Counted from the first letter of the stretch, positions 26,439-34,486 are shown. The stretch: 39,001 nt of DNA from Pseudomonadales bacterium (GCA_007130155.1 SLTB01000055.1:1-39001); one strand, 5' to 3'. Program-made: numbers and translations. Notes: generated from the letters alone by a model not told the origin.

Positions 26439-27592
26439 CCATGGAGGAAAAACTGCTGAACGATGCTGACGCGCCTGCGATTCTGGCTGAGTGGAACACC
26501 GTCGACGGCCATGTGCTCGGCGTCATTACACTGAATGTGCCGAAGACCCTGAATTCCCTGACGCTGGACATGATCCGCATCATGGACCCACAACTGCGGG
26601 CCTGGGCCGATGATGATCGGGTCGTGGGCGTCTATCTGCGCGGGACCGGTGAGCGGGCTTTCTGCGCCGGCGGTGATATCCAGGCCTTGTATCGCTCGGT
26701 GACGAAGAACCACGCCGCTGGCAAGCAGGTGGACGACCATGCTGTGACCTTCTTCGAGGAGGAATATCGGCTCGACCATCTGCTGCATCGTTATCCCAAG
26801 CCTGTCGTCTGCTTTGGCAATGGCGTTGTCATGGGTGGCGGGCTCGGTCTGCTGTCGGCCTCGAGCCATCCCGTGGTCACTGAGACCAGCCGTGTGGCCA
26901 TGCCGGAAATCACCATCGGCTTGTTTCCAGATGCCGGCGGCACCTCGCTGCTGACCCGGATGCCTGGCTCCATGGGTTTGTTTCTCGGCCTCACCGGTGC
27001 CCAGATCAACGGTGCCGATGCACTCGAGGTGGGCCTTGGCCGCTTTCTCATCGCCTCCGATAGGCAGGCCGAGCTGGAGCAGGCCCTGCTGAGCCAGTCC
27101 TGGGCGGGCGATGGCTCGGCAGCGGCGCTCGATGCCTTGCTGGCGCAGTTGGATGCTGTTTCCCGGCCGAGCCGCCCGGACTCCCGGGTGGCCCCTAATC
27201 GCAGTGCCATCGATGCTGCGCTGGACGGCAGGCATGGCGATTACGAGGCTGTGATTGCCGGCGTGCGCTCTCTGGCGGGGTGTGACGCTTGGGTGGACAA
27301 GGGTCTCGCCACCCTGGAGAAGGGCTGCCCGATCACCGCCGGTATCGTCGTCGAGCAGCTGGCCCGTGCCCGCGGCATGGCGCTGGGTGACATGTTCCGC
27401 ATGGAGATGGTCATCGGTACCCACTGTGCCCGCCAACCGGACTTCGCGGAGGGTGTTCGGGCGTTGCTGATCGACAAGGACCAGACGCCCAAGTGGAGCG
27501 TGGCATCCCTGGACGAAGTACCCCGGGAACGGGTGCTCGAACACTTTGAAGCGCCCTGGGAGACCAATCCACTGGCGGACCTGCGCGATTGA
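26435..27592 (+). CDS. 3-hydroxyisobutyryl-CoA hydrolase
   Basis: A 385-residue crotonase-superfamily hydrolase that releases 3-hydroxyisobutyrate from its CoA ester. It has the longer length and motifs of the family: RAFCAGGDIQALY, NGVVMGGGLGLLSASSHPVVTE and MPEITIGLFPDAGGT, and a C-terminal extension (after about 250) with DMFRMEMVIGTHCARQPDFAEGVRALLIDKDQTPKW. Three ATGs lie close together (26423, 26435, 26441). 26435 is preferred because it overlaps the previous stop as ATGA and follows GGAAGA. Confidence 0.94.
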   Translation: MTMEEKLLNDADAPAILAEWNTVDGHVLGVITLNVPKTLNSLTLDMIRIMDPQLRAWADDDRVVGVYLRGTGERAFCAGGDIQALYRSVTKNHAAGKQVDDHAVTFFEEEYRLDHLLHRYPKPVVCFGNGVVMGGGLGLLSASSHPVVTETSRVAMPEITIGLFPDAGGTSLLTRMPGSMGLFLGLTGAQINGADALEVGLGRFLIASDRQAELEQALLSQSWAGDGSAAALDALLAQLDAVSRPSRPDSRVAPNRSAIDAALDGRHGDYEAVIAGVRSLAGCDAWVDKGLATLEKGCPITAGIVVEQLARARGMALGDMFRMEMVIGTHCARQPDFAEGVRALLIDKDQTPKWSVASLDEVPRERVLEHFEAPWETNPLADLRD

Positions 27593-27636
27593 TCTGATCG
27601 CGCCAGCCGGCGCGGTGCATACGGGAGGAGAAAGGC

Positions 27637-28548
27637 ATGGCACGGATCGGATTCATCGGTCTCGGCAATATGGGCGGCCCGATGGCGCTCAATCTGGTGA
27701 AGGGTGGTCACGACGTTGTGGCCTTCGATCTGGTGGAGGCGGCTTTGGCGAAGCTCCGTGAAGCTGGGGCTAAGACCGCCGCCTCAGCGCGCGAAGCCAC
27801 GGTGGAAGTCGACTTTGTCGTATCCATGCTGCCAGCCGGACGTCATGTTGAAGGCGTCTATCTGGGCCAGGAGGACAACGTCTGCCTGCTCGATAAGATC
27901 GCAGCGGATACCGTGATCATTGATTGTTCGACGATTGCTGCCGAGACCGCCCGCAAGGTGGCTGCGGCTGCAGCCGAGCGCGGCCGAAAAATGCTCGATG
28001 CGCCGGTGTCCGGTGGCGTGGGCGGAGCTGAAGCCGGGACATTGACTTTCATGGTTGGCGGCGATGCTGCCGTGGTGGATGAGGCGCGCCCCATCCTCGA
28101 TGTCATGGGCAAAAACATCTTCCACGCCGGCGCTTCAGGTGCCGGGCAGGTGGCCAAGATGTGCAACAACATGCTGCTGGCGATATTGATGTCGGGCACC
28201 GCCGAAGCCATTGCGCTTGGTGTCGCCAACGGACTCGATCCGGCAGTGCTTTCTGACATCATGAAGCAGTCCTCCGGTGGTAACTGGGCCCTGAATGTCT
28301 ACAACCCTTACCCGGGCGTGATGGAAGGCGCGCCGGCCTCGCGCGGATACACGGGCGGCTTCCAGGTGGATCTCATGATCAAGGATCTGACGCTGGCCAT
28401 GGATGGGGCCGCTGCGGCGGGCCAGTCGACGCCCATGGGTGCGCTGGCTCGTTCGCTTTACGTGCTGCACAAGAACAACGGTGCCGAAGGTCAGCACGAC
28501 GCCGGCGGGCTGGATTTCTCGAGCATCCAGAAGTTCTACAGCAGGTAG
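27637..28548 (+). CDS. mmsB: 3-hydroxyisobutyrate dehydrogenase MmsB
   Basis: Oxidises 3-hydroxyisobutyrate to methylmalonate semialdehyde with NAD. The 303-residue protein starts with the Rossmann motif GFIGLGNMGGPMA, followed by VDFVVSMLPAG. It has the substrate-binding DAPVSGGVGGAEAGTLTFMVGG and the catalytic Lys in GAGQVAKMCNN. A GGGAGGAGAAAGG purine stretch gives a strong ribosome site. It is the last gene of the valine operon, 44 bp after the hydrolase. The partner MmsA (acylating, decarboxylating methylmalonate-semialdehyde dehydrogenase) is not found in the window. Confidence 0.96.
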   Translation: MARIGFIGLGNMGGPMALNLVKGGHDVVAFDLVEAALAKLREAGAKTAASAREATVEVDFVVSMLPAGRHVEGVYLGQEDNVCLLDKIAADTVIIDCSTIAAETARKVAAAAAERGRKMLDAPVSGGVGGAEAGTLTFMVGGDAAVVDEARPILDVMGKNIFHAGASGAGQVAKMCNNMLLAILMSGTAEAIALGVANGLDPAVLSDIMKQSSGGNWALNVYNPYPGVMEGAPASRGYTGGFQVDLMIKDLTLAMDGAAAAGQSTPMGALARSLYVLHKNNGAEGQHDAGGLDFSSIQKFYSR

Positions 28549-28565
28549 GGCTTGTTCGCTGCGCT

Positions 28566-28627
28566 GTGGGAGCGCGCACCGCGCGCGATGGATCGTTGCA
28601 GCGCCTTTCGGCGCTGATCGCTCCCAC
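28566..28627. repeat. REP-like hairpin after mmsB
   Basis: GTGGGAGC (28566-28573) pairs with GCTCCCAC (28620-28627) and encloses GCGCGC-ACC-GCGCGC and CAGCGCC-TTTC-GGCGCTG hairpins. It shares the GTGGGAGC ends with the other repeats of the window but has a different interior. It starts 18 bp after the mmsB stop and may mark the 3' end of the operon transcript. The remaining 28628-28754 shows nothing recognisable. Confidence 0.8.
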
Positions 28628-28754
28628 GAGGTTGAGCCGCGGATTTCGGAGCCCGTATTGCGGGCGATCGCCTGTGATGCCAGCAGACGAGGACGACGCC
28701 CGCAGTTACAGGGCCTGGGGCCGCTGATCGTCGAGGTGGCGCAGCACAGTGGTG

Positions 28755-29807
28755 TCAGGCCCGCAGGGCCAGCGATGGCACGTCGTAGGGCAGCTCTTCC
28801 AGCGTCAGAGCGTGCTTGCCGACCGCAAGGGTTTGCTCTGCAGCATCATTGCGGATGACTGCCAGCAGTTCGCAGCGGCCTTCATCGCAGGCTGCTGCCA
28901 CCACTTCACCGACTTTCTCACCGTCCACATCGTCCAGCGTCACTGGGCTGCCGAGGGCCGGCGCGTTGCGCTCCAGACCGGCAATGGAGAAGCGGTACAT
29001 GCGTTTCTTGAGTTTGCCGAGGTGCTGCGTCCGGGCCACCACTTCCTGGCCGAGGTAGCAGCCTTTCTTGAAACTGATGAGGCCGTTGGCCTGCAGGTTC
29101 AGGGCCTGGGGAACGTACTCGCCCGCGGTGCGTGGTGAAAGCTCAATGTAGCCGGCGCGAATCCGGTGGGCGGCCCAGCGCGACCAGGGCACTGGCCGTG
29201 ACTTCCCGGCCAGCGTTTGCCAGACGTCAGGTGCCGCGGCGACTGGCAGCCAGATTTCGAAACGGGCCCGCTCGCCGCGATTGCGGATGGCGGTCCAGGG
29301 TGCTTCGGCAGGACCCGCGGTGATGACTTCGCCAGGCGCCGGTGCCGCGCCGAAGAGGTCAGTGATGTGTTCCTCCGCTCCGTCGCCAACGAGACCGATG
29401 CCCACCATGTCGTCACCGGCTTCGATGAGTTCGGCTTTGGCGAAAACGATGAAGCGGGCCAGCAGATCGCGGACGGGCACGATCAGATCCCGGTGCAGAC
29501 GCAGGGTCAACGCGTCCGGCGCTCCCCACATCCTGAAGGTGGCAATGGTGCGGCCCTCACGGCTGCAGAGCGCGCCGGGCAAGGCGCGATCGGGTGCTGC
29601 GTCGCGCAGGTCGCAGGTGGCATAGCCTTGAAAGAACTTGCCTGCTTCCGGTCCCTCGATGCGCAACAGGCCGAGTGGCGAGAGGTCAGCAAGCTCCGGC
29701 TGCATGCAAGGGGTCGGCCCGTCGAAAGCGGCGACGCCGGGGGCGCCGTCGACATCCTCGAAATGAGCGCCTTGATGTTCCAGGAACTGTTGCCAATCGG
29801 GGTGCAT
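28755..29807 (-). CDS. ygfZ: Folate-binding YgfZ-type Fe-S/tRNA modification protein
   Basis: A 350-residue GcvT-fold protein that uses folate and supports Fe-S enzymes such as the tRNA methylthiotransferase MiaB. The diagnostic KGCYLGQE motif is present with C250, and ISFKKGCYLGQEVVARTQHLGKLKKRMYRF is the most conserved region. The N-terminal half carries the GcvT-like fold (GKFFQGYATCDLRD, LCSREGRTIATFRMW). GAGGAG six bases before the ATG supports the start. It is divergent from sdhE, as in E. coli, where ygfZ and ygfY(sdhE)-ygfX lie side by side. Confidence 0.93.
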   Translation of the reverse strand: MHPDWQQFLEHQGAHFEDVDGAPGVAAFDGPTPCMQPELADLSPLGLLRIEGPEAGKFFQGYATCDLRDAAPDRALPGALCSREGRTIATFRMWGAPDALTLRLHRDLIVPVRDLLARFIVFAKAELIEAGDDMVGIGLVGDGAEEHITDLFGAAPAPGEVITAGPAEAPWTAIRNRGERARFEIWLPVAAAPDVWQTLAGKSRPVPWSRWAAHRIRAGYIELSPRTAGEYVPQALNLQANGLISFKKGCYLGQEVVARTQHLGKLKKRMYRFSIAGLERNAPALGSPVTLDDVDGEKVGEVVAAACDEGRCELLAVIRNDAAEQTLAVGKHALTLEELPYDVPSLALRA

Positions 29808-29999
29808 GGAGTACTCCTCGGGATCCCTCGGGCGGCGCAGGCGTTGCCAGGCTAGGTTACGCGCTACTGGCTGGTCGCGCTCTGCATCCGGATGGGGGCT
29901 TGCGGATCACAGTGTTCTACGACATGTGCTCTGTCCGTGCTGCCCGGGTTCCTCGTTTGTGAGAGGGTGCCGCTCCGATCTGCGGAGTCAGGCGCCTGC

Positions 30000-30008
30000 T
30001 GCTATCAT
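30000..30008 (+). promoter_or_regulatory. Extended -10 promoter for sdhE-ygfX
   Basis: TGC-TATCAT forms an extended -10 box about 72 bp before the sdhE start. A weak CTGCGG lies at the -35 position. The leader then contains two copies of ATAGACAGG (30056-30064 and 30070-30078), of unknown meaning. Confidence 0.4.
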
Positions 30009-30080
30009 AGTGCGCCTCTTCTCGCAGGAACGGCATGGGCGTTTCGGCGGGCATTATAGACAGGGTGTGATAGACAGGTC

Positions 30081-30359
30081 ATGACTAATGGAGATTCTCA
30101 TGACGACCGCGCGCTCGATGCGCGGCGCATGTGGTGGCGCAGCCGCCGTGGCCTGCGGGAGCTCGATCTCCTGCTGCTGCCCTTTGTGGAGGATGTCTAT
30201 CCCTCCCTGGACCCTGAGAAGAAGGCCATTTACCTGCGACTGCTGGACAATGAGGATCCGGAATTGCTGGTCTGGTTCACGGGCCGCGGCTCGCCTCTGG
30301 ATGGTGATTTGACGGCCATGATTGCGTTCATCCGTGCCCATGGCCGGCCGGTGAGCTGA
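30081..30359 (+). CDS. sdhE: Succinate dehydrogenase flavinylation/assembly factor SdhE
   Basis: A 92-residue member of the SdhE/Sdh5 family, which helps attach FAD covalently to SdhA. The RGxxE motif is seen as RGLRE at 23-27 in WWRSRRGLRELDLLL, followed by the family helices (YPSLDPEKKAIYLRLLDNEDPELLVWFTG). Length is typical. A downstream in-frame alternative start is not needed, although the ribosome site (CAGG) is weak. The next gene encodes a YgfX-like membrane protein, the usual partner. Confidence 0.93.
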   Translation: MTNGDSHDDRALDARRMWWRSRRGLRELDLLLLPFVEDVYPSLDPEKKAIYLRLLDNEDPELLVWFTGRGSPLDGDLTAMIAFIRAHGRPVS

Positions 30360-30363
30360 CGTC

Positions 30364-30846
30364 TTGGTGCTTCGGGGCACTGTCCGTCTCGAGCCTTCCC
30401 GTTGGGCCCGCCGGGCGATTCGCTTTGGCCTTCCTGGCGTCATCCTGCTGCTGATGCACGCCGCATGGTTGGCGGGCTCCATCCAGCCTCTGTTCGTTCT
30501 CCCTGCCGTAGTGCTGGTGTGGCTGTTCGCCGCCATGAACTGGGACCGCGTGCGAGGTTTGGAGCTCAGGCCGCGCGCCCTGTTGCTGGACCTGGGCGAT
30601 GGCCAATGGCATTCGGTGGTGCCCATCGGCGAAGCCCGTATTTCGGCCCTGGCCGTGACCCTGGCATGTCGGCGCGAAAGCGACGGCCTCAGACTGCGCC
30701 TGAATGTGTGGCGTGATGCGGTGGACTCAACCACTTATCGTCGTCTGGCGCGGATCGCCCGCCATGGGCGCTGGCCCGCAGCAGGCGACGAACCTGATGA
30801 CGGAGCAGTCAGGGGGGCTCGAATTGCCAGCTCCCGTTACCGTTGA
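30364..30846 (+). CDS. ygfX: YgfX-like inner membrane protein
   Basis: A protein of about 160 residues with two close hydrophobic segments (FGLPGVILLLMHAAWLAGSI, then LFVLPAVVLVWLFAAM). A soluble tail follows, with the family-like NVWRDAVDSTTYRRLARIARHG. In E. coli the ygfX product (CptA) was described as a toxin acting on cytoskeletal proteins with sdhE as its partner, but its role is disputed. The start is uncertain: TTG at 30364 or GTG at 30367, only a few bases after sdhE. The last 38 bp overlap the 3' end of nadB on the other strand, which adds a poorly conserved C-terminal tail. Confidence 0.75.
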   Translation: MVLRGTVRLEPSRWARRAIRFGLPGVILLLMHAAWLAGSIQPLFVLPAVVLVWLFAAMNWDRVRGLELRPRALLLDLGDGQWHSVVPIGEARISALAVTLACRRESDGLRLRLNVWRDAVDSTTYRRLARIARHGRWPAAGDEPDDGAVRGARIASSRYR

Positions 30847-32455
30847 TGTCCAGGCGTCTTGGCGAGGGGGTCAGGACGGTGTCCCTTGGTGTCGAAATCT
30901 GCTCCGGATAGTCCAGCGTATAGTGTAAACCCCGGCTCTCACGCCTGCTCTGGGCGGATTGAATGATCAGGTCCGCCACCAGGGCCAGGTTGCGCAGCTC
31001 GATCAGATCGTTAGACACCTTGTAGTTGGAGTAGTACTCGTGGATCTCTCGACGCAGAAGATTGATGCGATGCCGGGCCCGCGCAAGGCGCTTGTTGGTG
31101 CGGACGATGCCGACATAGTCCCACATGAAGTGGCGCAGTTCGTCCCAGTTGTGTGAGATCACCACGTCTTCGTCGGAGTCGGTGACCTGGCTCTCGTCCC
31201 AGGCCGGCGCCTGCGGTATGGCAGACGTCGCCGGTAGCTTCGTGAGGATGTCAGCGCTGGCGGCGCGCGCGAAAACCACGCACTCGAGCAGGGAGTTGCT
31301 GGCCATGCGGTTGGCACCGTGCAGGCCGGTGAACGAGCACTCGCCAATTGCATACAGTCCTGGAACGTCAGTGCGTCCATGGCGATCGGTGACGATGCCG
31401 CCGCAGGTGTAGTGAGCTGCTGGCACAACGGGGATCGGTTGCCGGCAGATATCGATGCCGAGTTCAGCGCAGCGTCTCAGGATATTGGGGAAGTGGGATT
31501 CGAGCTTGCCATGATCGATATGGGTGACGTCGAGAAAAAGGCAATCGGCACCGAGTCGCTTCATTTCGAAGTCGATGGCGCGCGCGACCACATCCCGGGG
31601 TGCGAGCTCTGCACGGGGGTGGAAGCGTTCCATGAAGCGCTCGCCGTTGGGCAGTCGCAGCAGACCACCTTCCCCGCGCAGGGCCTCAGACAGCAGGAAG
31701 CTCTTGGCCTGGGGGTGAAACAGGCAGGTGGGGTGGAACTGATTGAATTCCATGTTGGCGACGCGGCAGCCGGCACGCCAGGCCATGGCGATGCCGTCGC
31801 CGGTGGAGCCGTCCGGGTTGGAGGTGTAGAGGTAGACCTTGCTCGCGCCGCCGGTGGCCAGCACCACGAAGGGGGCTTCGAACACCTCCACGCTGCCGGT
31901 GATGCGATTCAGGGCGTAGACGCCGGTGCAGCCCGTTCCCGGCAGCCCCAGTTTCTCCTGTACCAGAAGGTCCACGGCCACATAGTGCTCGAAGAGCACT
32001 ATGCTCGACTTGGCCCTGACGCGCTCGAGCAGGCTGCCGCTGACCGCGCTGCCAGTGGCGTCTGCTGCGTGCAGAATCCGACGATGACTGTGGCCACCTT
32101 CCTGGGCGAGATGAAAGCGAGGGTTGCCGTCGGGGCCAGCTTCGGTGTCGAAGGACACGCCCTGCTCCACCAGCCAGCGAATCGCATCGGGTCCGCGCTC
32201 TACCACGTAGCTTACGGCCTGGGCGTGACAGAGTCCGGCGCCTGCAACCAGGGTGTCGTCCACATGGGCTTCGAGTCGGTCTTCATCGGAGAGCACGGCG
32301 GCAATACCGCCCTGAGCCCAGCTCGTAGAACTGACGGGCAGTAGATCCTTGGACAAGATGGCTACGCGGCCATGGTCGGAGAGACCGAGCGCCGCGGTGA
32401 GGCCGGCGGCGCCGCTGCCGATAATGATCACGTCGAATGCGTGGTGTGCTGTCAT
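30809..32455 (-). CDS. nadB: L-aspartate oxidase NadB
   Basis: An FAD enzyme that oxidises L-aspartate to iminoaspartate, the first step of de novo NAD synthesis. The 548-residue length is typical. The FAD motif IIGSGAAGLTAAL is at the N-terminus, followed by SSTSWAQGGIAAV, EGGHSHRRILHAADATG, VPAAHYTCGGIVTD and GLHGANRMASNSLLECVVFA. The C-terminal helical domain contains the LRHFMWDYVGIVR segment. GGAG eight bases before the ATG supports the start. It is divergent from rpoE, the conserved gammaproteobacterial arrangement. Confidence 0.97.
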   Translation of the reverse strand: MTAHHAFDVIIIGSGAAGLTAALGLSDHGRVAILSKDLLPVSSTSWAQGGIAAVLSDEDRLEAHVDDTLVAGAGLCHAQAVSYVVERGPDAIRWLVEQGVSFDTEAGPDGNPRFHLAQEGGHSHRRILHAADATGSAVSGSLLERVRAKSSIVLFEHYVAVDLLVQEKLGLPGTGCTGVYALNRITGSVEVFEAPFVVLATGGASKVYLYTSNPDGSTGDGIAMAWRAGCRVANMEFNQFHPTCLFHPQAKSFLLSEALRGEGGLLRLPNGERFMERFHPRAELAPRDVVARAIDFEMKRLGADCLFLDVTHIDHGKLESHFPNILRRCAELGIDICRQPIPVVPAAHYTCGGIVTDRHGRTDVPGLYAIGECSFTGLHGANRMASNSLLECVVFARAASADILTKLPATSAIPQAPAWDESQVTDSDEDVVISHNWDELRHFMWDYVGIVRTNKRLARARHRINLLRREIHEYYSNYKVSNDLIELRNLALVADLIIQSAQSRRESRGLHYTLDYPEQISTPRDTVLTPSPRRLDINGNGSWQFEPP

Positions 32456-32651
32456 GCATGGGCTCCGCCTGGCGAACCCTTTGGGATCGCTGGCCTTCGT
32501 GGTTCGAACGGACTTGCAGGACTTCAGTCGCTGGAAGCAGGCGGGAAGCGCCGAAGTTGATGGCCTTCCAGCCCGAACATGTCAACGATGCACCGCTTCG
32601 GCCGCGAATTTACCGACAAACCGCGCCGGGCCGCCGGTGGGGTTGCGCTGT

Positions 32652-32730
32652 TGCGCACCATGGATGGTGCGCACCCTGCGTGCGACCCGATTCGCTCCAG
32701 GCGAATCGGTCGACGTACGCTCAAGTACGC
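32652..32730. repeat. Cluster of three palindromes in the nadB-rpoE gap
   Basis: Three hairpin-forming sequences follow one another: a perfect 22-bp palindrome TGCGCACCAT-GG-ATGGTGCGCA (32652-32673), CGATTCGC-TCCAG-GCGAATCG (32688-32708) and CGTAC-GCTCAA-GTACG (32714-32729). They lie about 200 bp before nadB's start codon on its upstream side and 400 bp before rpoE. They do not resemble the GTGGGAGCGG repeats. Role unknown. Elsewhere in the 32456-33099 gap only a lone TATAGT (32815-32820) and the sigma-E-like site were noted. Confidence 0.75.
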
Positions 32731-32990
32731 CTGCGCGCCCGCACGGTCGCGCGCCTTGTCTTTTCAGACATCTCCACGCCCTCGCTTTGCGCATCGGTGA
32801 GATATGCGGGCTAGTATAGTCCTCTGGCGACCGGCAGAATCACCCGTTAGAGCGCATAATGGTCTGCGGTGGTCGTTGGCCGGCTTGGCGTGGCCAGGAA
32901 GTCCGGGTGCCGCCTGCCTCTTGATCGCCGCTCAATGGCCGACTCAATAAACCATATCGAAGCGCGCCGCCATGGGCGATGACGCGCCAG

Positions 32991-33019
32991 GGAACCAAAG
33001 CGTGGCGTTAGCGGTCAAC
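32991..33019 (+). promoter_or_regulatory. Possible sigma-E promoter of rpoE
   Basis: GGAACCA (32991-32997), 15 bp, then GGTCAAC (33013-33019) resembles the RpoE promoter pattern (GGAACTT, then GTC-A-rich). Autoregulation of rpoE is usual in this cluster. The match is moderate. Confidence 0.45.
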
Positions 33020-33099
33020 ATGGGTGTACCCAGACAGGACGGGAGTGGTTTGTGGCCGAGCCGGCACGCGAGCGCGGAACGGAAATTGGCGCGAGTCGC

Positions 33100-33681
33100 A
33101 TGAGTGCACCGAAAGCCACGGACGCCCGCCTGGTCGAGCGGGTTCAGCGCGGCGACAAGCACGCGTTCGACCTGCTCATGGGAAAGTACCAGCATCGCAT
33201 CCAGGTGCTCGTCTCCCGCTATCTGCGGGATCCGGACGACGTCCAGGACGTGACCCAGGACGCCTTCATCAAGGCCTACAGGGCGCTGCCGAACTTTCGA
33301 GCAGACAGTCAGTTCTACACTTGGCTGTATCGCATCGCGATCAATACTGCTAAGAACTTTCTGGTGGCCCGCAGTCGGCGGCCTCCGGCTTCGGACGTGG
33401 AAGCCTCGGAGGCGGAGTACTATGCCGGCGGCGAAGCGCTGCAGGAAATCGAAACGCCGGAGAATCGGCTGGCAGGCGACGAGCTCAGCCGGGTGGTCTT
33501 TGCGGCCATTGAAGCGCTGCCAGAGGACCTCCGAACGGCGGTCACCCTGCGTGAGTTCGACGGCATGTCCTATGAGGATATCGCCGCCGTGATGGATTGC
33601 CCAGTGGGCACGGTGCGTTCGCGCATCTTCCGCGCACGGGAGGCCATCGACGCCGAGATCCGGCCGCTGCTCGAGGGTTGA
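33100..33681 (+). CDS. rpoE: Extracytoplasmic function sigma factor RpoE
   Basis: The envelope-stress sigma factor (AlgU/RpoE). From the ATG at 33100 it has 193 residues and aligns end to end with E. coli RpoE: LVERVQRGDKHAFDLLMGKYQHRIQ (region 2.1), DAFIKAYRALPNFRADSQFYTWLYRIAINTAKNFLV (2.2-2.4), and LPEDLRTAVTLREFDGMSYEDIAAVMDCPVGTVRSRIFRARE (region 4). The ATG has a poor ribosome site, whereas a GTG 16 codons earlier (33052) follows GGGAG by six bases, so a 209-residue form is possible. It is followed by its regulators rseA, rseB, rseC. Confidence 0.96.
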   Translation: MSAPKATDARLVERVQRGDKHAFDLLMGKYQHRIQVLVSRYLRDPDDVQDVTQDAFIKAYRALPNFRADSQFYTWLYRIAINTAKNFLVARSRRPPASDVEASEAEYYAGGEALQEIETPENRLAGDELSRVVFAAIEALPEDLRTAVTLREFDGMSYEDIAAVMDCPVGTVRSRIFRAREAIDAEIRPLLEG

Positions 33682-33714
33682 AAGCTGGAAGGCTGATGAA
33701 CACCGACTGAACGG

Positions 33715-33742
33715 GGAACAATCGCTTTCCATGAGAGTCATA
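33715..33742 (+). promoter_or_regulatory. Possible sigma-E promoter before rseA
   Basis: GGAACAA (33715-33721), 15 bp, then GTCATA (33737-33742) in the 115-bp rpoE-rseA gap resembles the RpoE consensus. It would give the regulators their own stress-induced transcript. The match is by eye. Confidence 0.4.
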
Positions 33743-33796
33743 TCAGCTAAGCGCGGACGCAGGCGAACGTCCGAAGGGCCAACGAGGTGAAAGACT

Positions 33797-34486
33797 ATGA
33801 GTGAGCGCTTGCGAGAGTCTCTCTCCGCTCTGATGGATGATGAAGCCGACGATCTCGAACTCGGTCGTATCTTGCGTGCCATGGACAGTGGTGAGGCCGA
33901 TCTGGCCACTACCTGGTCCCGCTACCAACTCGTCAGCGCTGTTCTCAAGGGCAGTCCGGCCTCGGTGGGAATGCGTCCGCTGGCGCTTGACCTCGAGGCG
34001 GCCGACGTCGATTCGGATGTTGGCCATGCCGACGGTGTCATCGGCATTGACAGGGCTCCGCTTGCGCCTGAGGCGGCGCGGGGTCGTGGGCGGCGCGCTC
34101 TTGGGAGTTTTGCTGTGGCCGCTTCCATTACGGCGGTGGCGGTGGTGGGTTGGCAATGGCAGTCAGTCAACGAAGGGGAGCCCACGCAGGTGGCGTCCGG
34201 GGCTCCGATGACGGCGCCCGAGAAGGGGCCCGCTACCTCCATCCTGCCGGCATTAAGGACGGCGGATCAGCGCGGGCTGCTGCAGGCTTCCGAGCAGGGC
34301 CGATTTGGGCGTGATGCAGTCCGCGCCCAGTCGGCTGCCGCAGGGGCGACGGCAGCCGCGGCTGAGGTCGACATGCGTCAGCGTGTCGAGGCTTATATGA
34401 TCCGCCACGCTGAACACAATGCCTTGCACAGCCGTTCTGGCATGATGCCTTTTGCCAGGATGGCTGCCTTCGACGGCGCTCAGTGA
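33797..34486 (+). CDS. rseA: Anti-sigma-E factor RseA (MucA type)
   Basis: A single-pass inner-membrane anti-sigma factor of 229 residues. The N-terminal cytoplasmic domain LSALMDDEADDLELGRILRAM...TTWSRYQLVSAVLKG is the RseA/MucA sigma-binding domain. A membrane helix spans about 101-119 (ALGSFAVAASITAVAVVGW). The periplasmic part is low in complexity and ends with DMRQRVEAYMIRHAEHNALHSRSGMMPFARMA, a conserved MucA-like C-terminal segment that should be bound by RseB. Under stress it would be cut by DegS- and RseP-type proteases. It lies 115 bp after rpoE and its stop overlaps the rseB start. Confidence 0.93.
   Translation: MSERLRESLSALMDDEADDLELGRILRAMDSGEADLATTWSRYQLVSAVLKGSPASVGMRPLALDLEAADVDSDVGHADGVIGIDRAPLAPEAARGRGRRALGSFAVAASITAVAVVGWQWQSVNEGEPTQVASGAPMTAPEKGPATSILPALRTADQRGLLQASEQGRFGRDAVRAQSAAAGATAAAAEVDMRQRVEAYMIRHAEHNALHSRSGMMPFARMAAFDGAQ

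Noticed and set aside
32349-32819. Open frames in the nadB-rpoE gap
   Set aside because: Low-complexity Arg/Ala/Pro composition, no good ribosome sites, and they run through the palindromes.
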